DNA of 55,500 nt from Chlorobiota bacterium (GCA_014191195.1 BJGZ01000016.1:1-55500), one strand, 5' to 3'. Shown: positions 8,253 to 17,721, numbered from the stretch's first letter. Notes: generated by a model not told the origin, from the sequence alone. Numbers and translations are program-made.

Positions 8253-10016
8253 TTAAGGTGAATAGTGTTGATCAATATATTCTAATTGACTGTATTCACC
8301 TGGTTTATGTATAGTTTTTGTATGAGAATGAGAAATCACTGATACAAATTCTTGTATCAATTGGTCTAAATCTTTATGTTCAGCATATAGAATATGAGCT
8401 GAGTTATTATGCCTATGTATCCACGAAGTGATTATTTGAATTTCGTCTACTTCAAATGGATCCATTCGATGTACTCTATCATCAATTGGGATAGTAGTAT
8501 CAGCATAATATAACTCTTCTATCTTCATCAATAATTTTGTTGTGTCAGCTTTACGGCCAATAATTTCTTGATGAGCTAATTTGCCACTTCGAATAAAGAA
8601 CACCTCAACTGATTTGTCTCTTGGATTTGCCTCGACAATTAATATGGTATTATTATGAGTTACAGACGTAGAAACTTCAGCACGGCGATCAAATAGTCTT
8701 TTTAATTCATTCAATCTATTTCTAAGCATTGCAGCAGACTCAAATCTTAATGCTTCTGCTTCAGATTGCATTTCTTCATCAAGCTTTGTTAAAAGCCCTC
8801 CGGCTGATCCACTCAAAAATCTTCGTGCTCTTTCTACTTCTTTTGCATATTCTTCTTTGCTTTGTATTAAAGCACAAGGAGCTCCACATCGTTTAATTTG
8901 ATAATAAAAACAAGGCTGTTTTTCTATCGAAGGTTGCAATACTTCTGTACATTGCCTTAAACCAAATGATTTATAAACGGTTTCAACAACTTCACGGGCA
9001 AGTGTTCCACTTCGAAATGGTCCAAAATATTCTGCTCCGTCTGTTCCAATTGATGAACTCCATTCTAATCTTGGAAATTCGTCTTGAGAGGATAATCGTA
9101 AGAATGGAAAACGTCTGAACTTTTTACTTGCAGTATTAAATTGTGGCTTTACTCTTTTTATTTCTTTTGATTCTAATAATAAAGCAGCTAATTCAGTTCC
9201 AGTTGTTTCATATTCTACATTAAAAACTTGTTTTACCATTCTTGCAATTTTTTGCGGATGCTGAGCCCCTGGCTGAAAATAGCCACGAACCCTTTCTCTT
9301 AAGCTTTTTGCTTTTCCGATATAAAGGATATTGCCATCTTTATCCAACATTCTATATACACCAGGTTCTTCGGGTAACGATTTAAGCGTAGTTTCAACTC
9401 GTTTTATTGCTGCTGGAGAAGTATGAAATTGTTCTATTCTTTTATTCTGAAATCGTAATAATTCATCTACTGATTCTATATCATGTTCATTTTCTAGTAT
9501 TTCTAAAAAATGAAGAAGAAACAAAGCCGTTGCTTTAGCATCACCTAAAGCACGATGCCTGTTTTCTATCATAATATTAAAATGTGAAGCAACAGCACCC
9601 ACATTTTTTTTAAGATGCAATGGTAAGATTCGTCTTGCAAGTTTGCATGTACATAATTGTGGAATGAGCGGAATATTAAGTCTTAGCCTTCTAAAACTAT
9701 TTTGAACAAAATTCCAATCAAAACTGACATTATGCGCCGCAAAAATTGCATTTGGCATAGATAAAAACTCTAATACTTGTGGCATTATCTCTTTATCTTC
9801 AGGGGCTGTGGCTGTCATTACATTGCTAATACCCGTCATTTGTTCAATAAATGGCGGTATAAACTGATGTGGATTAATTAATTCAGAAAACTCTCTGACA
9901 ATTTCTCCACCTTGTATAACAACACATGCGATTTCAATAATTCTATGATGTTCAGGGTCATGCCCTGTTGTTTCAACATCTATTACTACAATTGGGGATT
10001 CCCAATATGATTTCAT
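8253..10016 (-). CDS. DEDDh exonuclease fused to UvrC-like GIY-YIG nuclease
   Basis: 587 residues with two nuclease modules. Residues 1 to about 185 are a DnaQ/PolC-epsilon exonuclease: IDVETTG carries Asp13 and Glu15, and HRALGDAKA carries the His and last Asp of the DEDDh set. From about residue 213 a UvrC N-terminal GIY-YIG domain follows (PGVYRML, LYIGKAKSLRERV, then Glu in LLLESKE), then a four-Cys cluster like that of UvrC and a UVR helical motif (about 410-450). The C-terminal RNase-H-like incision domain and HhH of UvrC are absent. It resembles the epsilon-Cho/UvrC fusions known in several phyla. It probably makes only the 3' type of incision, with trimming, in DNA repair. Substrate and partners are inferred. 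Confidence 0.9.
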   Translation of the reverse strand: MKSYWESPIVVIDVETTGHDPEHHRIIEIACVVIQGGEIVREFSELINPHQFIPPFIEQMTGISNVMTATAPEDKEIMPQVLEFLSMPNAIFAAHNVSFDWNFVQNSFRRLRLNIPLIPQLCTCKLARRILPLHLKKNVGAVASHFNIMIENRHRALGDAKATALFLLHFLEILENEHDIESVDELLRFQNKRIEQFHTSPAAIKRVETTLKSLPEEPGVYRMLDKDGNILYIGKAKSLRERVRGYFQPGAQHPQKIARMVKQVFNVEYETTGTELAALLLESKEIKRVKPQFNTASKKFRRFPFLRLSSQDEFPRLEWSSSIGTDGAEYFGPFRSGTLAREVVETVYKSFGLRQCTEVLQPSIEKQPCFYYQIKRCGAPCALIQSKEEYAKEVERARRFLSGSAGGLLTKLDEEMQSEAEALRFESAAMLRNRLNELKRLFDRRAEVSTSVTHNNTILIVEANPRDKSVEVFFIRSGKLAHQEIIGRKADTTKLLMKIEELYYADTTIPIDDRVHRMDPFEVDEIQIITSWIHRHNNSAHILYAEHKDLDQLIQEFVSVISHSHTKTIHKPGEYSQLEYIDQHYSP

Positions 10017-10060
10017 TATAATGTCTTTCCGGGGATAAACCCCATATATGCGTATTTTCT

Positions 10061-11632
10061 TTATCTATTAATGATAATTGGATAAGATACGGATTGATTT
10101 TGTAATTGTATAGCAAGAATATACATGCCATTTGATAATGAATTCCAAGTATAGTTCATACTATCATTATTTACCATACTAGGACTAATTTGTTCACTAG
10201 AAATCGAATATAATGTAGCAGACTGCACTGCACTTGGTGCAGATAGGTGTAATGATTGCTGATATGATGAAACAGAAATATTCTGTGAAATTCCAATATC
10301 GTTTTGTACATCACTGATTGTAATTGTTCCGGTTCCTGATAAAGCGATGTTATTACTAGAACTTGCATTATTGATTGTAGAGCATTGAAAATCTGTAGAT
10401 CTTTTGCCTACATTTGAAGGCTTAAATACTATTTCTAATGTGAAGGTTTTGCCTGGATCTATAACAATTTTTCCAGGTGAATTTTTTATATAAAAGTCTA
10501 AAGAGTCAGATCCACTCATTGTATATCTAGTAATTGATACAGGCAAATCACCGGCATTAGAAAGAATAACTGCCAAAATAGATTCTTTACCAACTTCTGT
10601 TTCATTAAATTCTAATGACCTTGTACTTGTTGATAAAAGACCTACTGGTGAAGGATTAGACCGAAATACTCCAGTTATAGTAGCTGCCAATAATCTACCA
10701 TTTGAATCTAGTGCTAATGAATTAATCACAGTGCTTTTCATACCTGTAATAACTTGCGCCCATGTTTTTCCATTATCCTTTGATATATATCCACCTTCTC
10801 CATTTACTCCAACAAATAAAGTACCATCAGAGGTACCTATCACAGATAAAACCGGAATAATGCTACGTCCATCACCAAAGTATGGAATCCAATCAATGCC
10901 ATTAATAGTTTTAAATGCACCGTATTGTGAACCAGCAGCTAAACTACCATCAGGCATAATTCCAAAATCTTTGGTTGACAAAAAATATACCCCTGCGTCT
11001 GCATCCTTCCATGTAGCACCATCATCTGTAGATCTAAATATGCCCTCTCCTTCAATTGCTGCATATAATCCAGTAATATGTTTTTGTACCGCATTTGCAA
11101 TACCTTTAGCTAAACCTTTGTTAGATGAAAACCATGTAGCACCGTCATCTGTAGATTTATATATTCCTAAATCAGAAGCAACAAATATAGGTCCTTCTTC
11201 AGAGGCATAAATTTTACTAGCTCTGATATTTGGATAACCTAATTTTTCAAATTTTGCTCCATTATCAGAAGAGCCAAGCATCCAACTTGAATCTATTCCA
11301 CCAATAGTTCTATTCATTACAGCAATAATTTTTCCGGTTTTTGTAATACAGAAACTAAGGCAATGTGAATACCAAGAAGTACCAACACTTTGCGTCCATG
11401 TTTTACCAGTATCTACAGACCTATAAATACCTGCACCATCGCTAGTACCTGCTAAATATGCACCATCCTTTGCTACAAGAATGCAATTTGTAGGAACTAC
11501 TGCCCCAGCATCAAATGGAAACTTAGAAGTTTGAGACCAGTAAATTTGCTGTGCATATATTGAATTGGATAATCCATAACCAAATAGCAAGGCAAAACAG
11601 AAGAAAGAACAAACAGAAAAAAGGAATTTCAT
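10061..11632 (-). CDS. T9SS surface protein with BNR/VPS10-like repeats and ASH domain
   Basis: 523 residues. A signal peptide (about 1-27, ending YAQQ) is followed by a chain of sialidase-type BNR/Asp-box repeats, seen as repeated DxGKTW, DDGATW and DNGKTW motifs between about residues 65 and 300; these form a beta-propeller. A choice-of-anchor D/ASH-like Ig domain follows (about 335-430: EFNETEVGKES, FKPSNVGKR). The last ~75 residues end in NGMYILAIQ plus a basic tail, like a T9SS type A sorting domain. It is likely secreted and attached to the cell surface. Ligand unknown. It is first in the minus-strand run and 44 nt before the exonuclease-UvrC gene. Confidence 0.82.
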   Translation of the reverse strand: MKFLFSVCSFFCFALLFGYGLSNSIYAQQIYWSQTSKFPFDAGAVVPTNCILVAKDGAYLAGTSDGAGIYRSVDTGKTWTQSVGTSWYSHCLSFCITKTGKIIAVMNRTIGGIDSSWMLGSSDNGAKFEKLGYPNIRASKIYASEEGPIFVASDLGIYKSTDDGATWFSSNKGLAKGIANAVQKHITGLYAAIEGEGIFRSTDDGATWKDADAGVYFLSTKDFGIMPDGSLAAGSQYGAFKTINGIDWIPYFGDGRSIIPVLSVIGTSDGTLFVGVNGEGGYISKDNGKTWAQVITGMKSTVINSLALDSNGRLLAATITGVFRSNPSPVGLLSTSTRSLEFNETEVGKESILAVILSNAGDLPVSITRYTMSGSDSLDFYIKNSPGKIVIDPGKTFTLEIVFKPSNVGKRSTDFQCSTINNASSSNNIALSGTGTITISDVQNDIGISQNISVSSYQQSLHLSAPSAVQSATLYSISSEQISPSMVNNDSMNYTWNSLSNGMYILAIQLQNQSVSYPIIINR

Positions 11633-11840
11633 AAATATCTCAAGTGGATGAAGTCAAAACAAAATCAAGTAAATGATTACAAAGCACATAAAGCATGAAA
11701 TAGAGAATAATAAGAAAAGGTTAATTTCTTGGATGAACCAAAAAATATACTGGCTGCATAAGTATATTTTTATTCATCAAAAATAAGAAAGAATAGCTTT
11801 ATTATTTTCCTTTTTTATAGTAAAAGTGAAGTTTTAGTGT

Positions 11841-12494
11841 TTATTCTTCTACTTTAAGTCCTCTTGCTTTGTAAAAGTTAATATATAATTGATTTTGGAG
11901 TGAATTCTTGGGTTCTAAACAATTCACAATCGTTATGGATCCTAAACTTCTATTTCTGATATCAAGATATTCTGCAATATGGTTCATTCGTTTTTTTAAG
12001 CTATTTGTATCGATGTTTGGTGCAGATCCAAGAATATACAATCTTGTTGGTAATTTGTCTGATGTTATAATATCTACCACCTTTGAATGTAATAGATTTT
12101 GAATCTCAATATCAGCTTCAACAGATCTTTTGGATGCTGTATCAATAAGTCTTCTAAATTCATCGGCTGATGTACAATGTTTGTATACTGCGGTTCCACC
12201 AATCACCATTTTGATTCTTATAGAATCTGCGCCAATTTCTTTTTTTATTGCTCTGGAAATTGAATCTGCTCGATTGGCAGAAATTGGAGATAAAACCATC
12301 GCATACACGGCTCGAATTTTAGGTATTTTTCTTTTGGCTAATACTTCACTTTTTTTTGGTAATTGTCTGTATATTAATCCTAGAATTCCCCCGGATAATC
12401 CTAATACAAAAAGAAATATATAGATGGCTTTCCATCCCCATTTTGGTTTTGGTATATATTGTCCATGCTCTTCAGGTTCAGGGTTTTGATTCAT
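11841..12494 (-). CDS. unknown protein with one membrane span
   Basis: The ORF is open from 12536, but ATG 12494 (MNQNPEPEE) is preferred because a TAnnTTTG promoter box at 12534-12541 would otherwise lie at the longest start. The 217-residue product has a Pro-rich cytoplasmic tail, one span at about residues 23-42, then a soluble domain of about 170 residues with many Lys, Arg and Ile and regular alpha/beta alternation (segments such as IKKEIGADSIRIKMVIGG). No family was recognised. It stands alone, divergent from the thioesterase gene. Confidence 0.6.
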   Translation of the reverse strand: MNQNPEPEEHGQYIPKPKWGWKAIYIFLFVLGLSGGILGLIYRQLPKKSEVLAKRKIPKIRAVYAMVLSPISANRADSISRAIKKEIGADSIRIKMVIGGTAVYKHCTSADEFRRLIDTASKRSVEADIEIQNLLHSKVVDIITSDKLPTRLYILGSAPNIDTNSLKKRMNHIAEYLDIRNRSLGSITIVNCLEPKNSLQNQLYINFYKARGLKVEE

Positions 12495-12533
12495 AATTGA
12501 TAATATTTGTATAGTACATTGATGTTTTATGTG

Positions 12534-12568
12534 CAAATCTAATCAAATCGCAAACAGCATTTTACAAA
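12534..12568 (-). promoter_or_regulatory. possible Bacteroidota-type promoter for the 11841-12494 gene
   Basis: On the minus strand TAGATTTG (12541-12534) matches the -7 box TAnnTTTG, and TTTG (12568-12565) could be the -33 element with a 23-nt spacer, at the long end for this promoter class. Transcription would start near 12527, some 30 nt before ATG 12494. Pattern match only. Confidence 0.35.
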
Positions 12569-12595
12569 CACAATTTCTGCTTTTAAAAACAAGTA

Positions 12596-13093
12596 ATGTA
12601 TTTTTGCTTACTAATCCATGGATACAATGTGAATACAAAAACATTAAAACAACCAATAGAAATTCCATCTATAGCCATTAAAGTACAAGAAAGAGTACGA
12701 TGGAGTGATTTGGACGCTGCCGGAATATTATATTTCGGAAATTATATCAGGCTTTTTGAAATCGGAGAAACAGAACTATTTCGTGCTGCTGGACATCCAT
12801 ATTCTAATAAACAATTTGATGAATTAGGAATTTGGATGCTTAGAGTTCAGTTTAATTGTACATTTCTTAGTTCAGGGTATATTGATGATTTGCTATCAAT
12901 TTATGTGTGGATTTCCCATATAGGAGGAGCATCTTTGGATATACAGTTTGTAGTATGTAGAGATTCTACAATGTTAGGACACGGTATATGTACTATTGTT
13001 TCTACAGATAGACAAACCAAAAAAGCTAAAAGAATTCCAGAAAGTCTTAGAAATGGTTTTAACCCTTTTATTTTTAATCATGATATTCAATGA
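12596..13093 (+). CDS. acyl-CoA thioesterase, 4HBT/YbgC-like hotdog fold
   Basis: Up to 165 residues. The core from about residue 30 is a hotdog-fold 4-hydroxybenzoyl-CoA/YbgC-type thioesterase: the motif RWSDLDAAGILYFGNY carries the catalytic Asp, followed by the central helix YIRLFEIGETELFRA and strands ending in a SLDIQF segment. In Bacteroidota such enzymes include DHNA-CoA thioesterases of menaquinone synthesis, and menA is in this window, but that link is speculative. The first ~30 residues are not conserved-looking; GTG 12629 is an alternative start. Its stop overlaps the next ATG (ATGA), so the two genes are coupled. Confidence 0.8.
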   Translation: MYFCLLIHGYNVNTKTLKQPIEIPSIAIKVQERVRWSDLDAAGILYFGNYIRLFEIGETELFRAAGHPYSNKQFDELGIWMLRVQFNCTFLSSGYIDDLLSIYVWISHIGGASLDIQFVVCRDSTMLGHGICTIVSTDRQTKKAKRIPESLRNGFNPFIFNHDIQ

Positions 13094-13746
13094 AAAAAAT
13101 ATTGCTAGCAGGTTCTTCTGGATTGATTGGCCGTGAAATTATTGCTTTAGCTTCTGATTATGATATACAATTAACTGCTCTGTTTAGATCTACGCCACAG
13201 TTTGATATAGCTGATTCTATTAATCAAGTAATTATTAGCGATTGGCACAATAAAGAATTAATGCTTGATACGATGAAAAATCATGATGAATTGATTTGTA
13301 CAATTGGTACTACAATAAAAAAAGCAGGTTCTAAAAAAGCCTTTGAAGATACTGATATCGGAATTGTAAGACTACTTGCTGACCATGCATTTCAATTGGA
13401 TTATCATGGATTTCATTTGGTGACTTCTATTGGTGCAGATGCTTCTTCTTCTAATTTTTATTTACAATGTAAAGGGAAAGCAGAGAACGCTGTTTTATCT
13501 CACAATTTTGATGCAATTACTATTATGAGGCCTTCTTTATTATTAGGGAACAGAGCAGAATATAGATTTGGAGAAAAAGTTGCAATGTATCTATATAAGC
13601 CATTCTCATGGATATTTTTAGGGAAATATAAACGATATAAACCAATTAATGCTTCAATTATTGCTTCTTGTCTGCTAGAACGCGCAGAATCAAATGAACA
13701 TATTAGAATTACATTAGAATCTGATGAAATCTTTAGTTTTCAATAA
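13090..13746 (+). CDS. NAD(P)-binding Rossmann protein, atypical SDR (HTATIP2/YbjT-like)
   Basis: 218 residues. The N-terminal glycine motif GSSGLIGREI (residues 8-17) after a beta strand is the dinucleotide-binding loop of atypical/extended SDRs. TIGTT near residue 77, SIGADASSSNFYLQCKGKAE (a Ser-Tyr-Lys-like region, about 114-133) and IMRPSLLLG match the HTATIP2/YbjT-type NAD(P)H-binding family. The substrate is unknown. It is translationally coupled to the upstream thioesterase through a 4-nt overlap. Confidence 0.8.
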   Translation: MKKILLAGSSGLIGREIIALASDYDIQLTALFRSTPQFDIADSINQVIISDWHNKELMLDTMKNHDELICTIGTTIKKAGSKKAFEDTDIGIVRLLADHAFQLDYHGFHLVTSIGADASSSNFYLQCKGKAENAVLSHNFDAITIMRPSLLLGNRAEYRFGEKVAMYLYKPFSWIFLGKYKRYKPINASIIASCLLERAESNEHIRITLESDEIFSFQ

Positions 13747-14012
13747 GCGATAGATATGATACCGAATATTGTATAAATCTAAAAATAATTTTGTACAACA
13801 TATTCCCTTGCTAGCTACATAAATGAATTTTGCCGGATTCTTAGAAATCATTCCATTCACATATATGTTAATAATTAAAAATATGTAATTGTATCCCAAA
13901 GTACATTGCTACTCATGTACAAAGTTTCAGGGTATTTTGAAGATTGCTCAATGTGAAATTTCTGTGGATTTTGTACATTGTATTGAAATCATCATAAACA
14001 GAATAACTATAT

Positions 14013-16256
14013 ATGAAAATGCTTGCCGATATAGCAGAAGATTCGATGGGTACCAATCCCGAGGAAGACCTTAGGGTACTGCTAGAGGCATGCAGATTAA
14101 GCTTACATAAACTAGATGAAGATCTTATAGAAAGAGCTTTCCGTTTTTGTGTGGACATACATAAAAACGATGTGAGAGCGGATGGAAAACCATATTATAC
14201 TCATTTATTGGCAGTTGCTCTTATTGTGGTTAGAGAAATTCCATTAGATGATATTTCTGTTGCAGCTGCATTATTACATGATACCGTCGAAGACCACGAA
14301 CCTAGGGTGTCTTTAGAAGATATTAGAAAGCAATTCGGTAATAAAATAGCTGAAATTGTAGATGGTGTTACTAAAATAAAAGACATTTCTAAAAGCAAAG
14401 AAATAACACGCGCCGAAAGCTATAGAAAACTCTTACTTTCTTTGATTGACGATATTAGAGTAATATTAATCAAGTTTGCTGATAGACTTCATAATATGCG
14501 TACTCTAGAGCATTTGTCTGAAGATAGAAAGAAGAGAATTGCTTTGGAAACACTTGAAATTTATGCTCCATTTGCTCATAGATTTGGTTTAGGAACAATA
14601 AAGTGGGAATTAGAAGATCTTTCCTTTAAATATTTAAATAGAGAACAATATGATGCTGTAAAAACTGGTTTAAAAAGTACCAGACAAGAACGCGAGGATT
14701 TCATTTCAAAATTTATAGATCCAATCGCTATACGCCTAAAAGAAAACAATATAACATTTGATATCTCTGGTAGACCCAAGCATATATATTCGATTTATAA
14801 TAAAATGCGTGTTCGTGAAAGAGATTTGGATGAATTATATGATCTTTTTGCTATTCGTATCATTTTGAATACTGATGATAAGAATGAATGCTTTTTTGTC
14901 TATGGCCTAGTTTCAGAAATCTATATGCCAGTTCCAGAACGATTCAAAGATTATATTTCTGTTCCCAAAAAAAATAATTATCAATCATTACACACAACAG
15001 TTATTGCTGGTGATGGCAAAAGAGTAGAAGTTCAAATAAGAACTAAATCTATGCATGAAATTGCAGAAAAAGGTGTTGCAGCCCATTTTAACTATAAACA
15101 ACAATCTTTAGGAAAGAATTTTACGTTTGGAGGTAAAGATTTAGAAGAATGGGCTAATTGGATGAAAGAAATTTTTACTAGTGAAAATGTTGGTGATGAA
15201 GATGTTCAGCAATTATTAGAAAGCTTTAAACTAAATTTATATCAGCAAGAAATTCAAGTGTTTACTCCCCAAGGTGAATTGCGTGTTTTACCAATTAAAT
15301 CCACTCCAGTTGACTTTGCTTTCGAGATTCATTCAGCTATCGGTTTGCATTGTATTGGCGCTAAAGTAAATGGACGCATCGTATCGCTAGATTATAAATT
15401 GCAAAATGGTGAACAAGTAGAAATTATTACTTCCAAAAATCAAAACCCAAATAGAGATTGGGAACGATTTATTGTTACCCATAAAGCAAAACAAGGCATA
15501 AGAAAGCACCTAAATGAAGAAAAAAGAACACTTACGGCAGAAGGTAAAGAACTGTGGGATAGAAAAATAAAAAAACATAATCTGCATATTGATGACGATA
15601 TGCTAGAAAAGATTTTACAAATACTGAAATTTGAAAATAAAGGCGACTTCTATTTTAAACTTGGTAATAATGAAGCAAATGTAGACTTAAATATTGCTCT
15701 TATTAAAGAAAGGTTAAAGCCCGGAGCAAAAGATCCAGACCAAGTGTCTTCGGTACCTAAACAAGAAACAATCCTTAAAACAGTAAGAGAAAGTTCTAAT
15801 GGAATCTTTGTAATCGGTAGCAAAGGTGCCTCATCTTCTATTGCATATGACTATGCAAAATGCTGCAACCCCGTCCCCGGCGACCATATAATGGGAATTG
15901 TTGCAACAGGGTCTGCTATCAAAGTACATCGAAAAACATGTAAAAATTTGATAGACTTACAAGATAAAATTCAGGGCAGAATTGTCCAACTTCAGTGGGC
16001 ATCGGTTCAACAAGGTGAATTTATTACAGCAATTAAACTAGAAGGTGAAGATAGGCCAGGCCTTTTACACGAAGTTACGAATGCAATAGTTGGATTTAAT
16101 AATACAAATATTCGAAGTGTCAATATTCATGCAGTAGGTTCAGAGTTTAAAGGAATTGTCACTGTTTTTGTAAAAAATACAGATCATCTTCATCGTCTTT
16201 TCGACAAAGTGAGAAAAGTAAAAGGAATTACTACCATCGATCGTTATGAAGGTTGA
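14013..16256 (+). CDS. rel: bifunctional (p)ppGpp synthetase/hydrolase, RelA/SpoT family
   Basis: 747 residues, full length for a long RSH. The HD hydrolase domain (about 35-190) has the intact HDTVED motif and RLHNMRTLEHL. The synthetase domain (about 240-350) has GRPKHIYSIYNK, the Mg-binding region YDLFAIRI and the substrate loop VPKKNNYQSLHTT. Then come TGS (about 400-460: VFTPQGELRVLP), the conserved-cysteine zinc-finger region (KCCNPVPGDHIMG, about 620) and a C-terminal ACT domain (GEDRPGLLHEVTNAI). Both activities appear intact, so it is probably the single housekeeping Rel. The 266 nt upstream hold no gene that I can support. Confidence 0.95.
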   Translation: MKMLADIAEDSMGTNPEEDLRVLLEACRLSLHKLDEDLIERAFRFCVDIHKNDVRADGKPYYTHLLAVALIVVREIPLDDISVAAALLHDTVEDHEPRVSLEDIRKQFGNKIAEIVDGVTKIKDISKSKEITRAESYRKLLLSLIDDIRVILIKFADRLHNMRTLEHLSEDRKKRIALETLEIYAPFAHRFGLGTIKWELEDLSFKYLNREQYDAVKTGLKSTRQEREDFISKFIDPIAIRLKENNITFDISGRPKHIYSIYNKMRVRERDLDELYDLFAIRIILNTDDKNECFFVYGLVSEIYMPVPERFKDYISVPKKNNYQSLHTTVIAGDGKRVEVQIRTKSMHEIAEKGVAAHFNYKQQSLGKNFTFGGKDLEEWANWMKEIFTSENVGDEDVQQLLESFKLNLYQQEIQVFTPQGELRVLPIKSTPVDFAFEIHSAIGLHCIGAKVNGRIVSLDYKLQNGEQVEIITSKNQNPNRDWERFIVTHKAKQGIRKHLNEEKRTLTAEGKELWDRKIKKHNLHIDDDMLEKILQILKFENKGDFYFKLGNNEANVDLNIALIKERLKPGAKDPDQVSSVPKQETILKTVRESSNGIFVIGSKGASSSIAYDYAKCCNPVPGDHIMGIVATGSAIKVHRKTCKNLIDLQDKIQGRIVQLQWASVQQGEFITAIKLEGEDRPGLLHEVTNAIVGFNNTNIRSVNIHAVGSEFKGIVTVFVKNTDHLHRLFDKVRKVKGITTIDRYEG

Positions 16257-16320
16257 TATTTATATATATTCTATTTAGTAGTTTAGCACAATTCAATCAT
16301 ATTGTACATAAGGTAATATC

Positions 16321-16848
16321 ATGGCTATACAAGGCGCATTTAATTTTAAAAAGTGGATTGATGAACATCGCCATCTTCTCAAACCTCCTGTGGGTAATAT
16401 CGCCGTTTATCAGGACACAGAATTTATCGTTATGGTGGTTGGTGGGCCAAATTCAAGGAAAGATTATCACTATAATGAAGGCGAAGAATTTTTCTATCAA
16501 TTAGAAGGAAATATTACCGTCAAAATTATTGAAGATGGTACACAAAGGGATATTCACATTAATGAAGGTGATATCTTTTTATTGCCTCCTAAAACGCCAC
16601 ATTCTCCACAAAGAGGTGTAAACACTATTGGATTAGTGATGGAGAGAAAAAGATTAGAACATGAACTAGATGGTTTTATGTGGTTCTGTGAATCTTGCTC
16701 TTCTAAATTATATGAAGAATTTTTACCCGTTAAAGATATTGTGAAGCAATTACCACCTGTATTTGATCGTTTTTATTCTTCTATAGATAATAGAACATGC
16801 AAGAATTGTGGTAATATTATGCAACCACCACCACCAATTATTCCATAA
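16321..16848 (+). CDS. nbaC: 3-hydroxyanthranilate 3,4-dioxygenase
   Basis: 175 residues, the bacterial HAAO length. It is a cupin with HYNEGEEFFYQLEG (iron-binding His and Glu), INEGDIFLLPPKTPHSPQR (third ligand His) and a C-terminal rubredoxin-like iron site made of CESC and CKNC. It opens the 3-hydroxyanthranilate ring to 2-amino-3-carboxymuconate semialdehyde, leading to quinolinate and NAD or to tryptophan catabolism. No kynureninase, monooxygenase or decarboxylase gene is nearby, so it is an orphan here. A site AAGGTAAT precedes the ATG. It lies 64 nt after rel and 18 nt before coaX. Confidence 0.93.
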   Translation: MAIQGAFNFKKWIDEHRHLLKPPVGNIAVYQDTEFIVMVVGGPNSRKDYHYNEGEEFFYQLEGNITVKIIEDGTQRDIHINEGDIFLLPPKTPHSPQRGVNTIGLVMERKRLEHELDGFMWFCESCSSKLYEEFLPVKDIVKQLPPVFDRFYSSIDNRTCKNCGNIMQPPPPIIP

Positions 16849-16866
16849 TGTGCTGGAACTGAAGCA

Positions 16867-17616
16867 TTGTTACTACAAACGATTTTTATTGCTTTAGACT
16901 TTGGAAATACTAGGCTAAAAATATATGCCGAAGGACCATTGCTGATTAAAGCAATTGCTTATGATAAAACAAACTGGATTGATGAAGCTTTCGAATGCAT
17001 ACAAAGTGTTATGCAACAGAAATCAGCAATAATTGGCTATTCTTCTGTTAATGCTGTAGACGAAGCCAAACTTATACAAAAGTGTTCTAAACTAAGTAGT
17101 ATATCATGGATTAATGCAGGAGATATTGCATATAATGCTTCATACCCTGATTTTTCTTGTATAAAAGGTATTGGATATGATAGAGTTCTTGGTATAATTG
17201 GAGCTCTGCAATTCACTTCCGCGCCTTTTATTACGATAGACTGTGGTACTGCAATTACTGTAAATGTGCTTAATATTGATGGTGTTTGCTTGGGCGGTGC
17301 CATTATGCCAGGATTCTCTACAATGCATGCTTCCTTACATAATTCTACTGCTCAATTACCAAAATTGCAACCAGATTCTCTAAAATATTCGATAGGAAAA
17401 AATTCTATCGATGCAATATATGCAGGAATTAATACAGCAATAAAAGGTGCAGTTAAAGAATATAGTAGCCAATTCCCAGAATATTCAATTGTCTTGCTAG
17501 GTGGAGATGCACATATTCTCTTTGAATTATTAGAAGATGAACAAAAAATAAAATCTTCGATTCATGCTGATTGTATTGCAACTGGTATATTTACCATCAT
17601 AAAAGACTTGCCTTAA
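16867..17616 (+). CDS. coaX: type III pantothenate kinase
   Basis: 249 residues, the usual CoaX size. The N-terminal phosphate-binding motif DFGNTRLK (from about residue 11), the segment GYDRVLGIIGA, the Asp-containing TIDCGTAITVN and GGAIMPGFSTMHASL are the conserved blocks of the acetate/sugar-kinase-fold CoaX family. It phosphorylates pantothenate in the first step of CoA synthesis. No ATG lies upstream of the conserved block; the most likely start is TTG 16867, 18 nt after the previous stop. With the dioxygenase upstream it forms a small cofactor-gene cluster. Confidence 0.92.
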   Translation: MLLQTIFIALDFGNTRLKIYAEGPLLIKAIAYDKTNWIDEAFECIQSVMQQKSAIIGYSSVNAVDEAKLIQKCSKLSSISWINAGDIAYNASYPDFSCIKGIGYDRVLGIIGALQFTSAPFITIDCGTAITVNVLNIDGVCLGGAIMPGFSTMHASLHNSTAQLPKLQPDSLKYSIGKNSIDAIYAGINTAIKGAVKEYSSQFPEYSIVLLGGDAHILFELLEDEQKIKSSIHADCIATGIFTIIKDLP

Positions 17617-17638
17617 AATCAGTTTAAAAAACTTTTTC

Positions 17639-17669
17639 TTGTAAGAATAATTCAAATCATGTAGTTTTG
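17639..17669 (+). promoter_or_regulatory. Bacteroidota-type promoter for rplU-rpmA
   Basis: TTG (17639-17641) and TAGTTTTG (17662-17669) are separated by 20 nt, matching the -33 TTTG / -7 TAnnTTTG consensus of Bacteroidota primary sigma factors. Transcription would begin near 17676, about 46 nt before the L21 start. Pattern match, not tested. Confidence 0.7.
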
Positions 17670-17721
17670 CAGTTCTCAAAAATGAGAATCACATTCATTA
17701 TTAAGATCAACTGAAAACATC

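Noticed and set aside
10031-10043. GGGG/CCCC hairpin between the T9SS gene and the exonuclease-UvrC gene as terminator
   Set aside because: The stem is only 4 bp and no T tract follows on the minus strand, so it is not supported as a terminator.
13747-14012. Short ORFs on both strands between the SDR and rel genes
   Set aside because: They overlap each other or rel, have no initiation signals and no protein-like composition. A TAATTTTG box at 13786-13793 lacks a -33 element at the right distance.
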